From the NCBI GenBank assembly GCA_036346225.1, contig JARFIW010001104.1:6040001-6104000 (forward strand): a stretch of 64,000 nt of DNA, in the 5' to 3' direction. Positions 11,083-22,682 of this stretch are shown in pieces. The notes under the pieces were generated by a model, which was given only the letters and a program-made list of their open reading frames with translations, did no database searches and was not told the origin of the DNA. The stretch comes from Platerodrilus igneus (lineage: Eukaryota; Arthropoda; Insecta; Coleoptera; Lycidae). A program made the translations under genes and the position numbers. Position 1 is the first letter of the stretch. Every line of letters starts with the position of its first letter.

Positions 11083-12248
11083 TCAAATTCCTCTTAATAT
11101 TGAGAACCCTATTTCTACATCCTCTTCTTGGTCGGTCTCTAATTCATCCATATCGTCTTCCTTATATAAATCTTCTAAATATATTTTCCATCTATCTGCT
11201 ACCTCAACTTTATTTATTAGACGCTCATTATTCTCCTCTTTAACACCATTATATTTTTTTCTTTCTTCCCCGAAAAGCTTTTTAACTACCCTGTAAGCCG
11301 TGTCTGTCTTACTTACTCTCAAATCATCTTCTAATTGCTTACAATTCTCCATTTATTTATTTCTAGCTTTTCTACACCTATGTACTATCTTTTTTCTAAT
11401 TCTATTATATTTTTGCTTACTTTCACTATCCGATTCTCTGAAAGGTTTAAGCTTTCTTCTATTCTCTATTAAATCTAATATCTCCTTTGTTACCCAGGGT
11501 TTTTTCGCTTCTACTTTTTTCTTATCTATAGTCTGTGTTGCTGTATCATGTATAGTCCTTTTTATTTCTTTCCATCTATTTTCTCCTATAGCTATCTCTT
11601 TGATTTTATTATCTAATACTTGTTTATATTCCTCATTTATCTCACTATCATTAAGCTTACCTAGATCCCATCCCTCTCTTTTAGCCTTTCTCAATTTTTT
11701 AAATTTTAGATTACACTTTTTTTTAACTAAGTTATGATCACTATCAATGCCAACCCCTAGATAACTAGACAGTTTTTAACCTGGTATCTAAATCTTTGTT
11801 TAACTAAAATATAATCTATTTGGTATCCAGCCCTATCAGCTGGCGCTTTTCAAGGATATCTTCTTCTAACATGTTGTTCGAGTAGGGTGTTTACAGTTAC
11901 TAATCTATGTTTCTGGCAAAACTCAACTAATCTTTCTCCTCTATCATTTCGTCTACCATAACCAAATTTTCCTACCATTTTTCCCCCACTGACGCATTAA
12001 AATCGCCCATAACTATTAAATTCTCATCTCCCTTTACCTTTCTCACTCTACTGTTTATATCCTCGTATGCATTTTCTACTTCCTCTCCTCGTACTGAGTT
12101 GTTGGCATGTAAACCTGTACTAAAGCAGTATCTGCGAGTTTAGTACTCAATCTAACCATAACTATTCTATCACTAAATTGCAAGTACTCTTTAATTTTAC
12201 GTCCTAATCTTTTACCTAACACTATTCTTACCCCCGCCTGTCCATTAG
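11083..12248 (-). pseudogene. RTE-like endonuclease and linker, frameshifted
   Basis: The upper part (12248 to about 11760) reads, with breaks, as an APE-like endonuclease: G-V-R-I-V-L-G-K-R-L-G-R, D-T-A-L-V-Q-V-Y-M-P-T-T, then the N-L-I-V-M-G-D-F-N region and G-x-x-S-Y-L-G close to 11760. Two open lysine-rich pieces (11694-11353 and 11352-11083) form the linker, with W-V-T-K-E-I-L-D-L-I and R-K-L-K, a pattern common to insect RTE-like proteins. The two pieces share one boundary at 11352/11353, so only a single stop or frame break lies between them. Confidence 0.6.
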
Positions 12249-12452
12249 TTGAAGAAGTTGTAATTATTGTATAATTATTTTTCTAATACAATATGGCATA
12301 ATTAGCTGAAGCATTTTCCCACTAATTCCATCAATGCCAATTGCATTTGATTTGATGGTTCTAAATGATGTATATATCTCTTCAGCAATAATATTTCTAA
12401 TCTGGAATAATTCACCCTTGTGCATCGTATTGTTTCTAAAATGATTACTAGT

Positions 12453-12666
12453 TGTTTGTGAGTTATAATTAAAGTGACATTGAAGTGCTACTATAGACAC
12501 GGCAATAAACAGTGCGACCAGAATGACAAGGGAAAGTCACCAATGCTCGTTTTCCGCCAGCATTATTCTTAAAGCTATGTAACTGTACACGCTGTAAAGT
12601 TATCCTTATTTATAAAGTATAGTTTGTTGCCATCATTACTTAGTATTAAAATCCCAGTAATAAACA
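12453..12666 (+). repeat. Left LTR of the Gypsy element
   Basis: This LTR is nearly identical to 13637-13850 and the same length (214 bp). It starts TGTTTG and ends AACA, the TG...CA form recognised by integrase. Near its right end it holds TTATAAAGTATAG, a possible TATA-type or poly(A)-region signal, and a terminal AATAAA. Confidence 0.93.
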
Positions 12667-12691
12667 TGGCGCAGTCGGTAGGATTCGAACC
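12667..12691 (+). promoter_or_regulatory. Primer-binding site complementary to tRNA-Ser
   Basis: The bases directly after the LTR begin TGGCGCAGTCGGTAGGATTC. They are the reverse complement of a metazoan tRNA-Ser 3' end (acceptor CGACTGCG plus CCA, T arm GGTTCGAATCC), apparently with one mismatch in the T stem. First-strand synthesis would start here. The match extends into the T loop, longer than the usual 18 bases. Confidence 0.8.
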
Positions 12692-12694
12692 TAC

Positions 12695-13480
12695 GCTCCC
12701 AGAGGCCATAAAAGTAACAAACAAAGACGCATCCACTGTAATTAAAGTATCCAAGAAAATATTCTCAAGATGGGGTATTCCGCAAACAGTTATTGCTGAT
12801 AATATGCCATTTAACTCCTATGAGTTTAGACAGTTTGCAGAACAGTGGAATTTTAGTGTGGTTACAACTAGCCCGCATTATCCTAAATCTAATGGTCTAG
12901 TGGAAAAATATATAGGGATTGTAAAGGACCTCTTAATTAAAAGTGATGAAGCTAAATCTGATTTCAATTTAAGTTTGCTTGAATATAGAAATAGTCCAGT
13001 TGCTGGATTACCGTGGTCACTGGCACAGCTAATTCAAAGTAGGAATTTGCGAACTAAGTTACCAACTAAATTAGATTCATTAATACCCGTGGTAATTCAA
13101 AATGCCATTGATACAATGAAAGACAATCAATTAAAACAGTCTGAGTATTACAATAAAAATGCAAACATTCATGCCGAGTTTCATCCAAATGAGAAGGTTT
13201 TAATTAAAAATGTTAAAACTAAACATTGGGGGAAGGGAAAATTGTGAAGAAGCTTGACTTTCCACCCAGGAGTTATTGGGTTGAAATAAATAATAGAGTT
13301 TTAAGACGTAATACATCATTTATTAAGACATATTATCAGAGGGTTAACGATTTAGATAGTGAGGTAGAACCTTTCGTTCCAAAAAGCGGCCCTGTGAATG
13401 TCCTACCAAAGGAAACGAGTAATGATATATGTACAAAAAGTGGAAGAATAATAAAGCCACCCAACCGATTAAATTTATAG
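12695..13480 (+). pseudogene. Gypsy integrase, C-terminal part
   Basis: After the primer site the frame reads E-A-I-K-V, then F-S-R-W-G-I-P, the second catalytic Asp in I-A-D-N, and the catalytic Glu in S-N-G-L-V-E-K. This is the D35E half of the integrase core. The first Asp and the zinc domain were removed by the internal deletion. An L-x-E-Y-R-N-S-P-V segment and a basic C-terminal domain follow. A frameshift near 13240 moves the end (W-V-E-I-N-N-R-V-L-R-R-N) into the next frame, stopping at 13480. The apparent upstream start in the LTR is not a real start. Confidence 0.85.
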
Positions 13481-13636
13481 TTTATAAGACTAGATACATA
13501 CAATTTTGTTATACTTACATTACATTTGAATTATGTTTATTTCAATATATTTTGATGTATAGGTATAAGATTTGTCAACTAGAATTAAGCAGTTTGATGT
13601 ATTAATTTTATTGAGTGTTTTGTAAAAAAAAGGGCA

Positions 13637-13850
13637 TGTTTGTGAGTTATAATTAAAGTGATATTGAAGTGCTACGATAGACACGGCAATAAACAGTGCG
13701 ACCAGAATGACAAGGGAAAGTCACCAATGCTCGTTTTCCGCCAGCATTATTCTTAAAGCTATGTAACTGTACACGCTGTAAAGTTATCCTTATTAATAAA
13801 GTATAGTTTGTTGCCATCATTACTTAGTATTAAAATCCCAGTAATAAACA
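13637..13850 (+). repeat. Right LTR of the Gypsy element
   Basis: This is a 214-bp copy of the left LTR with scattered substitutions (for example GTGATATTG for GTGACATTG, TACGATAG for TACTATAG). The preceding AAAAAAAAGGGCA is a plausible polypurine tract. CTAGT follows as the target duplication. Confidence 0.92.
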
Positions 13851-14150
13851 CTAGTATCCCAATTTATTGCTATATTTGCATCTACTTCTAAGAATTTATT
13901 AATTTAAGCGACATTCCATTCACTAGCATTTATAGTTGAGATCTGTTTTCCCTTGATAGCAGGTACAATACCTTTTAGTTTTCGCCGTAGTGTACTGAGG
14001 TAAGATCAGTTGCTTTAAAAATACACAGGAATAACTATTCCTTTGCTGGCTAGATAGTTAAAGGTGAAGTAAATGCTTGTTTCCTTTTTCATTAGAAAAG
14101 TCTATTTTTACTATTTGTGGTTAAAAAAGTTCTTTCTGTACTTACAAGTA

Positions 14151-16096
14151 TAGTAAAGTTCCGATTATCCGCGGAATTGGGTGGTAGGGCACCGTGGATA
14201 GCAAAAATCGCACATTACCCGAAAAAATACTAAAAATGAGGTGCAAACACAAATAAATATTTTACCATAAAACTATGTTTTATTGTATAAAAACAATATG
14301 CAAAACTTTTAAAATTGTACATACATACACACATATGTACAGTACAGCAGAAGCTTCTGCTCTACTTATAAATCACTAAACTAAAGAACAGTTATCAAGA
14401 AACATTAAACAGTGTACAAACTGTATGTACAAAAAGTGTTCAGTTACACATTTTTAAAACATTAGTCACTCATTTTTGCTTTTTGACTTGGAAACACCTT
14501 TTCTTTATTCTAAATTATACTTTTCTCAACATAAGTTTATGTATCTGATGTGTACTATCGTCTCGTTCGTTTAAATATTGAAGCAATCTGTCTACGTGCT
14601 GCAAAGCAACTTCGCATTTCAACTGTAAAGATGCCTTGTCGTCTTCACTAACATTTCTTCTTCATTCTCGTTCACTTCCATTGCCTTGTTTGTTATCTCT
14701 ATGCCAGTCAGTTGTTCAAACCTTCACTCACTTGCGTCGCATTCCAGCGACTCTTCTACATTCTCTTCGTTGACATTCTCACCTCCCGGAACTGATGTCA
14801 CTAGGTTAACAAGTGTAGCGCTCGGAATAACTTCATTCTCTTCTTCACAAATGTTGCGGTTGACATTTGTTTCGATACTTGGAAAGTACTTTTTCCATGA
14901 TTTAACAAGAGTTCAGGTTTTGACGTAATCTCATGTAAGAGAAAATATCATAAATGCTATCAAAAGTTGTATAATTCCGCCAAAAATTTTTGAGATGACA
15001 GCCTTACTCGTTTTTTGACAGTAACACCTGTATCCTGTATGTTCTCTTCATTGCTACAATGACTCTCTGCTCCATAGGTTGTATCATTGCAGTAACACTT
15101 GGGAGCAGAAATTTTGCAAAGATTTACTTGCCAGAAAATTTAGGCACACATAGCTGGATGTAAAGGCGTATTGTTAATTAGCAAAACAGCCTACTTTGGC
15201 AAATTTTCTGAACCAAAATGTTTATCTACTTCAAGCACTAAAATCTTTTCAAACTATTCTTGAAAAATCTACTGGTTCATCCAATATCTTTTTTGATTGA
15301 AATAATCAACTAGTGAATTTTCTGCTCTTGTCCCTTTAAAACACCTCGGTTTCTTAGATTTACCAATTACAAGAAGTCTTAAGTTTGTGCCTACCCGCAG
15401 TGTTGTTACATGGCAAGATTGTAATTTTTCCTTGCTACTTTTGTGACCTGGTACTTGATGTTCACTTTTAAATGTTAAAGTGAGAGTTAAGGTCTTATCC
15501 ATCAGTGTAATAAATTTGTTCATATGACAGATCCTCAGACAACATAAACTCTCAAAATTACGTTGAAAATCATCAGCTGCTTTTTGATAATCACCCAACT
15601 TTTCTTTGTTGCAGGCCTAACAAATCAAAAAAGATTTCTGCTCTAGCTGCAATGGTAGGACCAGACACGGGATGCCCTCACTTGCATTCCACTATTGCCG
15701 GGTCAAGCTTATTGCAGGTGGATTTTTTCATTGTGTTTTGTTTTTTCATCCCAAAACCACATTCTGTACCGATGCAAAGGCCAACAGCTTGTCCTTTTGT
15801 TTTAAAACATCTTGCATAGTTGTTTCCACGATGTTGCAATTGAAACACATATGCTTCCTAGAAGTGACATTTTCTATTTTGGAAATCACACACAACTTTT
15901 TCTTAGATTTTCAGCCACTATTATATAATTTCAGCAACTAATGAAATATGTATACTAAACTAGTATTGACAAAGAAATATAGACAATGACAGATCACTAA
16001 GCACGCTTACTGACAACTGGCTGACTGACAGACAGAGGGAGGGGGCACGTTAGTGAACTTCACCGAGTTTGCTCGTGGATATTCTGGGTTTTACTG
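14151..16096 (-). mobile_element. pogo/Tigger-type DNA transposon relic
   Basis: The ends are inverted and pogo-like: left TAGTAAAGTTCCGATTATCC (14151 on), right the complement of CAGTAAAACCCAGAATATCC (ending 16096). TA dinucleotides lie outside both (14149-14150, 16097-16098). The minus-strand interior encodes a decayed DDE transposase. The length of 1.95 kb is close to intact Tigger elements (2-2.5 kb). It lies just upstream of LINE A coding and may also have inserted into that element. Confidence 0.8.
14450..15960 (-). pseudogene. Tigger/jerky-like DDE transposase, broken
   Basis: The clearest piece, 15598-15269, has H-K-S-S-K-E-K-L-Q, V-G-T-N-L-R-L-L-V-I-G-K-S-K-K-P-R-C-F-K-G and Y-W-M-N, the conserved run after the first Asp in Tigger/CENP-B-like transposases. 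Upstream (about 15680-15600) H-P-V-S-G-P-T-I and A-E-I-F can be read. Downstream near 15200 a L-L-I-N-N-T-P-L-H-P segment corresponds to the second catalytic Asp block (usually D-N-A-P-x-H) with Asn in place of Asp. An acidic tail and a helical C terminus extend to about 14450. Several stops and frame changes show it is dead. Confidence 0.75.
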
Positions 16097-16098
16097 TA

Positions 16099-17340
16099 AC
16101 CCTATTCTTTTTATACGCATGCAATTAAATGCAGATGTTATAACATTTTTTGGCAGGAAGATATTGTAAGCAATTGTTGTTGCTATTAAGATTAAGCAAA
16201 AAATTTCAAAGTTCATTTTAATTTGTTAGTAGGCAGTGCATGACAGGATTTCTCCATTTTAAATGGTCAAAGATAGTCAAATTTCTACTCGTATTTGCAT
16301 TTAATATTTCTATTGCCACTATATAGCTTGGCATAGTATGTGTTTTGTCTCATCTTCTGATTGTAAAAGTTGACAACGCTCTTAAGAATTCATTGTGTGA
16401 ATGAATGTGTGTTTATGGAAAGTTATCACAGTACTAGTGTTAATCTAATTGACACTACGATGCTAGTCTTCTTAATTAATTTAATCTCGAAGCACACAAT
16501 CAACTATTTAAGCACTAATTAATTTATATAAACACCACAGTAATTTATATGAACAATTATTTATATGAACATCTGTACAACTATCAGAGCTTTAATTAGA
16601 ACGTAACTTCAGAACTAAAATCATCAAAGGCTTGACATAGAAACTAACTTTCAATAACTATGCCCGCAAATTTATATACATTTTAATTGTTCTTGAAAAT
16701 CTAGTGCCTACAAGAATTATTCAAATCACCTTCTCGAGATTTCCTGCTAAAACTCTAAATTAACATCTCGAATGTACCTATTGTGATCTTTAAATGCCAG
16801 GTCTTGTACCTCTCAATCAAATTTATCCGAAAGATGTAATGCCGCAGGTGGCATCAATCATCTTTTGCATTCAAACGCATCATTACTTCTAATGTAATCA
16901 CAGGTAGAACAAGAAGCGCCTCAATACCATTTAATATGATTTCCATGGATTTAAATGTGCTTTGATCCATGTTCCAGTTCTTTCTATGTGCACTCAATTT
17001 CTTGTTCAACTTTCAAACCTTCCCAAAGATCTAAAGAAATGAAAATTTGCAAGCACAAAATTAGATCCTTTTAATATTACCATTTTTTGGCGAAGAGGTT
17101 CAGCAATGCATTGTCTAATAGGAATAGGTATTTTTCAGAGTTTTTGGCCTTTGTTCTTTAAAATGTATAGCAAATTTTATTTTTTCAGTAAGAAATTGAA
17201 CATAGTATTGTGTGTTGATAACTTGATGGCCGTGTCTTCTTTTTCATTCAAGAACATTTCAATTTGTTTAGTGGTCTTGGCTTTTTTACAAATGGCAGCT
17301 TCTTTTATTACTTTTCTTTTTGGTACCAAATTGAAACTAT
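16099..17340. other. Anonymous AT-rich sequence
   Basis: I see no recognised gene. A minus-strand ORF from about 17345 to 17180 encodes a lysine-rich stretch (V-P-K-R-K-V-I-K-E-A-A-I-C-K-K-A-K-T-T-K-Q) that looks protein-like, possibly an old DNA-binding transposase fragment. I cannot name it. Confidence 0.25.
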
Positions 17341-17355
17341 TCATCATCATTAGAT

Positions 17356-19020
17356 TTTGAGTCCTGGAACTGATTTGACGTGCACTTCCATCGTTTCTTA
17401 TTCTCAGATAACATACACAATTCTAAGTCAAATGTATGTATTGAGAGTGGCAGGGACCGTTAAGGTCAGATGTCATTTTAAGACACACTGCTGCGATATA
17501 GAAAGTAACGGAAAAACACCATGTTATCTCCCAAGTGCACAGGGTACCAAAAACGTTTCGAAATGATGGCATTCGTTGGGGTAAAAGATTTCGAAGTTAC
17601 AATAGTCATCCATCTCAGGAAGGGGACTACTACAGAGGATGTGATCGACGAACTCAATAAGAAGAAAATATTTACTGGGAGCATCGTGCGAGTCCAGACA
17701 TGGAATGTTAAAAGCGCCAGGTAAGTGGGTATGTTAGAGGATCTGAAAATTGAAATGGACATGCTCGAATTAGATATAGTAAGGTTAGCAAGGTTCGGTG
17801 AGTAGGGGTGGGGGATTCTCAGAGCAAAGACTTTAGGGAGGAAACAACATTATGAAAATTTTAGATATAGGAACTAGAAGCATTAAAACAAAGATAAGAC
17901 ATTGAAACGATTGACTTAGGGTATCCTATAGCTAGAGATAAGTTCGAACTGGCATTAGAGAGTCTGAAAAATAATAAGATACGGTGTATAGATAAGGTGC
18001 AAGCAAAAAGTCTAAAAGCTGCTGGACACGCTGTAACAAAACGTCTCCCCCAAAGATTTCAAATGTAACACCATAGCCACTGTACCAAAAAGGAACGTGC
18101 GGATAGATGTGAAAATTTTTGAACAATAAGTTAGACAACACACGTGTCAAGAATATTAACTAGAATTCTACAAAGACGAATGAAAAACAGGCTGAACAAA
18201 TATTAGAAGAAGATCGATTTGGGTTTAGGCGAAACATGGAAACAAGTGCCAATCCACGATAATGAGACAGCCAGACAATAGATCGTAGGCGGAGACCACT
18301 TGTTCGTCTTCAGATATCTCTCCAGCCGACCAACATTTTCGAAATCCTGAAGTGGTTTCATCACGTACCACATTAGTTTGGGTCACAGTCTTTGGTTATC
18401 CAGCTGGAACCTGTGCTACATGGGATTTTTAGAGCGGAAACCTTAGGGAGGAAACATCTTTATAAAAAATTTAGATACAAGAATTACAAGCACTAGAACA
18501 AGAATCAGATATTGAAAAGATTGACTTAGGGTATCCTATATTTAGAGATAAGTTTGAACTGGCATTAAAGAGTCTGAAAAATAATAAGACACCGGGTGTA
18601 GATAAGGTGCAAGCAGAAAGTCTAAAAGCTGCTGAACACGCAGTACCAAAACGCCTCTCTTCAAAGATTTCAAATGTAACCCCATTGCCACTATACCAAA
18701 ATGGAAAGTGTGGATAGATGTGAAAATTTTCGTGCAATGAGTTTGACAGGACGCGTGTCCAAAATATTAACCACAATTGTACAAAGACGATTGAAAAAAC
18801 AGGCTAAACAAATATTAAAAAAGATAGATTTGGGTTTAGGCGAAACATGGAAACAAATGTCAGTCACGATAATGAGACAGCCAGACAATAGACCGTAGGG
18901 GCGGAGGCCATTTGTTTGTCTTTGGGCATCCTCTAGCCGATCAACATTTTCGAAATCCTGAAGCGGATTCATCACGTACCACATTAGTCTGGAGCCGACG
19001 CCGTTGGTTATCCAGTTGGA
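17356..19020 (+). mobile_element. Composite of RTE-like LINE fragments
   Basis: At the left, 17356-17412 matches 25917-25973, which lies just beyond the 3' end of another minus-strand RTE-like copy, so it is probably a 3' tail. A plus-strand endonuclease start follows (V-Q-T-W-N-V-K-S-A-R, then L-E-D-L-K-I-E-M-D-M-L-E-L-D-I-V about 17690-17790). From 17821 on there are two tandem copies of an RT block. The endonuclease-to-RT interval is missing. All pieces carry stops. Confidence 0.6.
17821..19018 (+). repeat. Two tandem ~611-bp units containing an RT fragment
   Basis: Unit 1 (17821-18430) and unit 2 (18431-19018) align from GGGAGGAAACA through TTGACTTAGGGTATCCTATA to GGTTATCCAGCTGGAACCTG (18394; 19006 in unit 2), offset by about 611 bases. 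In both, the LINE RT pre-block (L-K-N-N-K-T-P-G-V-D-K-V-Q-A-E-S in unit 2) and R-x-x-S-L-T-G-R-V-S-K-I-L-T can be read. A degraded G-F-R-R-N-M-E-T block and about 150 noncoding bases follow. Many point differences indicate an old duplication. Confidence 0.75.
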
Positions 19021-19455
19021 ACCTGTGTTTAACCAACATAGAGGTAGCCGTCAAAAGCTAGTGGTTAAGGGTGAGGTTTTTTACTGGACTCCAAAAGGGC
19101 CTCTTAATTGTTTTCACAACCCTCTTTTCCAATATGGCTATGTTACGAGCTGTCAAGTTCCAGTCTTTAAGACTCGGCACCCCATTGTCACAAATAATAA
19201 TCTTATGCCAACTTTCTAAATTTTTATTTAGAATAATCCAGCTGAAACCTGTGCCTAACCAGCCTACAGGTAGCCGCCAATAGCTAATTGTTATGGGTTA
19301 GTGATTTTTGTTGGACCCCAAAAGGGTCTATTTATTGTTTTGGCAACCCCATTTTCCACTAAGGCTATGTTCCAAGCCGCCAAGTTCCAGTCTGTAAGAC
19401 TCCGTACTCCATTGTCACATATAATAATCTTATTGAAACTTTTAAATTTTTTATT
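19006..19455 (+). repeat. Tandem ~222-bp repeat, two units
   Basis: The first unit starts at GGTTATCCAGTTGGAACCTG (19006) and the second at about 19231 with AATCCAGCTGAAACCTGTGC. Both continue through CAGGTAGCCG or AGGTAGCCG, CAAAAGGG, TCAAGTTCCAGTC and an A/T-rich end. The same leading word occurs at 18394, at the end of the first 611-bp unit, so the array may grow out of the LINE-derived repeats beside it. I see no coding potential. Confidence 0.75.
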
Positions 19456-22400
19456 TAAAGTATACTTTTTCTAGAAAGTAATAATAGCTTCAAATTTTGT
19501 ATATTTTGAATTTTCAGTAACAACCATTGTAAAATAATTTAAATTACAGTATGTACGCGATTATCAGATCTGATGCTCATTTAAGTCATAAAAAACAAAA
19601 TGTCTAACTAATAATTTTTTGATATCATTAACACTTGTGAAGGTGATTAAATTTATTATTGGATAAAAGTTGTTTGTTTTACAATAGATACTTTCTGATT
19701 TTAATAGGTTTAATTTTCTAAAAAAGTAAATTAAATATCTTAAATAATCCACTCCAACTGGGTTTCTGTATCTATCCCAAAATCACATCTTTAATACTTG
19801 CTAGATACAGTGGCGTTCGACTTCACTTTATTTATTACTGTGGTTGATGCTTTCTATCAACACAAAGCTGGATTAGTGAATTATATACAACCCCATTTTA
19901 GTACCTGCACAAAAGATCGCTTGAACCTTGTACAAGATTAACCAATCTGTAATTCATTGACTTTCTGTTTTCATCTGCTACATATGTCATGCTGTTGTAT
20001 ATTTCATAATTGGTTGTATAAAACTTATTTTTATTAGGAGGATTTTTACGTTAGTGCACGCTTAGTTAAAATCGTAAACAGTAAATTCTTATACAGAAAA
20101 GCACCACAATTGTATTTGCATAAATTTATATGTACTAGTTCATTTGATTGAGTATCTGTATTTGATAAATTTAAGATGATCTTTTCTTTTAGACACACGC
20201 ATATTTGACCAATTAGAGATAGATCATAGTTTATTTGTTTTGTTGTGTTTGTTACATACTGTAATATTCATCTTTGGATAATACAGTCTAAGCGAACGGC
20301 TTGGAATTTTCTTACTATTTGTGGTTAGTTTAAATTAGTAGATGAAAAAAGGTGTACACAAGGCTCTATCAACCTGTATTACATAAGAAAGAACTTTTGA
20401 AATCGTGTCTTGGTACATCCATCGTTTAGAGAGACTGAAATTAGGTGGGTTAGTGCTTAACAACTTCTTGTTAAACAGAAAGTTTAAAGACCTTTCCAAA
20501 TAGGTGTACAGGAAAGTGTTCATATTTGTATACCCCAAAGAGGATTTGCATTTGCTTTTAAAGAACCAATTCTTTACCACCGAAAGCTAAATGGTGCATT
20601 ATTTACTGCTAGAACTACTTTGTAGAGTAAAATTAATTCAGGTAACTGGTGTCAATTTAATGCGTAGAAATAATTAATACGACCTAAGTATTTACAAGAA
20701 ATAGCAATATCAAATGATAGGTTGCTTAATAATTAAATCACAAGCACATTTTTCATTTATTTACAAAATAAATGAAGACGTTAAATCGAACCCGTCATCT
20801 TAATTAAGCTGGCGAAAATTGGTATTTTGTACAACTTTAAAGTATCTCAAGTATTTCAGACCTTTTCAATAAAATTTATTACGTTTTTCACTTAAATAAA
20901 TATTAAAAATGGGCTCTATAATGATACCTCAAACATGTATAATGTGTAACACAAAATTCTTAAGTGAGGGTGGCTGGTGACGATATAATGCCACGTAAGG
21001 TACATTTACATATCTTCCTTTAACAACTATTTAGATATTCAAAATTTCAAATTGTAAGATTAAAGACACACAAGAAAAGTGCATCTGACGTTTTCGCGTG
21101 GACATCTTGTATACAGTGAAATTTCAAAATTTATCAAATTATTCTGATACCACGTCAGATAAGTATTTAACGATCTAAGACAATAATTGTAATTAATTGA
21201 CTTTAGTAATTAATTAAATCAAAGCTGTTTTTAATTACATTGTAACATACCTTTTTTTAACTATTGCTGCAACAACAGTGTGTTGACTGCCTTTTGTATT
21301 TTTTATTGACCTGCAACAGAAAATAAGTGTAAGTAAAATTAAATTTGAATAAAAAAATTACAATTAACAACGTTCCACACTCTGATATTATGTTACATTT
21401 CATTGTTAAAATATATAAAACAGCCAAATTTTGTAACAAATGTTGAATGCGACTTTAATAAATAAAGTAATTCCGAGAGTAGTGGTGAAGGTGGGCGAGG
21501 GAGAGCTAGTCGTGCTACGTTTAATTTTATATATCTAAATATTTTCGTATAATTTACAACTTTTTTAAATATTCCCACATTTCCACTCGCGATTTTGTAT
21601 AACTACCTGTTATAGGAGACGCCCCTCATCACGTATTATAATTTAATTACTCAATTTGTTCCTATAGAACTTATTCTAGTACAATTGAAATAGGTGCTTG
21701 TTCAACACCCTGTAGGATGTTATTAGTATATTTAGTTTAAGTCAAAGTACCTCAATCTATCTCTATTGTTTGATATAACAGCGCAAATGTATTCGGCTAT
21801 CAACAATATTTGCTTTCTGAAAGGATATGCTCGCTTTATTAAAAGTATATCACAAGTTTGTATAGAATAAATTTTCTACATATGTGATTAGCGAGGGCGA
21901 TTGAATCCGAATTTACCAGTTTCTTGATCTATATATGCATCACAAATACTCTAGAAGTGTTCTTTGACACATGGTATCCTAATATTTTAATCGACTATCA
22001 AATCTTTTCTTAAACTAAGTTCACTTCTATTCTGTATTACCTCCTAAAATGGATTGTCTGCGTTCCCGATGCTGTTAATTTGAGAGCAATGCACGCTTCT
22101 TGGACAAACTTATATCCTCTGTGAATTGGTAGATTTCTTACATAGTTATTAATGGCTAAAAGGAATTTTGTTGTAGCTCTTTTGCGTAGGCTCGCTGTTT
22201 CAGTTGTTGTTGCAGCATTGATGATACTGGCTACCGTGATGACGATTTCTCAGTAAGCGAGATCACAATGTTTTTCTGTTTCACCTCAACTGGCTTAGGT
22301 GCAAGATAAGTATCTCGGTCTACGGAGGTATATTACCTTGTTTTATCAAAAAATTATTGCTCATTAGCATTTGACGTTAATGCGTAGTCCATGCACCACA

Positions 22401-22682
22401 AAAAAAACTAAAATTACATTACTCCAACCGGCGGAGCAAGTATGCAAAAAACCGCTTCGAATGTAGCTTCACTAGTGTTTCTTGTTGCTTTAAATTGTTA
22501 ATTAGAAATTGTTTTAAATGTACTGTGTTTAACTGAAAATGTTTGTTTAAAAGAAATCATAAGCAGTACCTTCTTTGATTATTACCGATATATTTTACAT
22601 ATTACAATGCAAAATGCGCACTTCGTACATAAATTATTAAACATTGTCCGTACAATGTAGTTCTTTTTTAAACAAAAATTTT
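19456..22682. other. AT-rich interval without recognised genes
   Basis: Only short ORFs under about 81 codons occur, with no family motifs. I see no element ends. It may be intronic or intergenic host DNA. Confidence 0.4.

Larger units (their letters stand above)
9238..12248 (-). mobile_element. RTE-like (CFDP2-type) LINE, decayed
   Basis: A single minus-strand element with endonuclease (12248 to about 11700), linker (11694-11083), RT (about 11040-9970) and a C-terminal basic domain (9560-9238). It sits inside LINE A and carries a 380-bp insertion at 9578-9957. Stops and frameshifts occur throughout. The C-terminal pattern (R-R-D-R-x-K-G-H-x-L-R-H-E-G-L and L-F-R-L-A-Q-N-R-K-E) is the one usually found in the RTE-like LINEs behind many 'craniofacial development protein 2-like' annotations. 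The clade assignment comes from motif recall, not alignment. Confidence 0.65.
12453..13850 (+). mobile_element. Ty3/Gypsy LTR retrotransposon with large internal deletion
   Basis: Two 214-bp LTRs (12453-12666 and 13637-13850) begin TGTTTGTGAG and end AATAAACA. They are flanked by the 5-bp target duplication CTAGT (12448-12452, 13851-13855). A primer-binding site follows the left LTR directly. Only the 3' half of integrase remains between the LTRs, so about 3-4 kb of gag, protease, RT and RNase H has been lost, with the junction just after the primer site. The LTRs differ at only a few positions, so insertion into LINE A is fairly recent. Confidence 0.92.
12263..14000 (-). pseudogene. LINE A ORF2, pre-RT linker on both sides of the Gypsy element
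   Basis: Minus-strand coding runs from about 14000 (L-R-R-K-L-K-G-I-V-P-A-I-K-G) to 13851 (D-A-N-I-A-I-N-W-D-T). It resumes below 12452 with S-N-H-F-R-N-N and I-K-S-N-A-I-G-I-D-G-I-S-G-K-M-L, the block that always precedes RT in CR1/L2-type proteins. The Gypsy element lies exactly between, with CTAGT duplicated. The lower limit at about 12263 is where the RTE-like block begins. There is one stop near 13905. Confidence 0.75.
5226..14100 (-). mobile_element. LINE A: CR1/L2-like retrotransposon split by several insertions
   Basis: Minus-strand RT modules lie in collinear order but far apart: linker 14000-13851 and 12452-12263, early RT 8802-8664, core RT 6484-5740, C-terminal domain 5558-5226. 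Joining them conceptually across three insertions (Gypsy 12453-13855, the RTE-like block about 8803-12248, a retro-insertion 6485-8664) gives the usual order of one CR1/L2-like ORF2. The linker is continuous across the Gypsy target site (the CTAGT duplication), which is strong evidence that the pieces were once one element. The 5' limit is not visible; I see coding as far as about 14000. Confidence 0.7.

Noticed and set aside
12667..12691. tRNA-Ser-like sequence
   Set aside because: It is only the 3' part of a tRNA in antisense, placed exactly after an LTR, so it is the primer-binding site.
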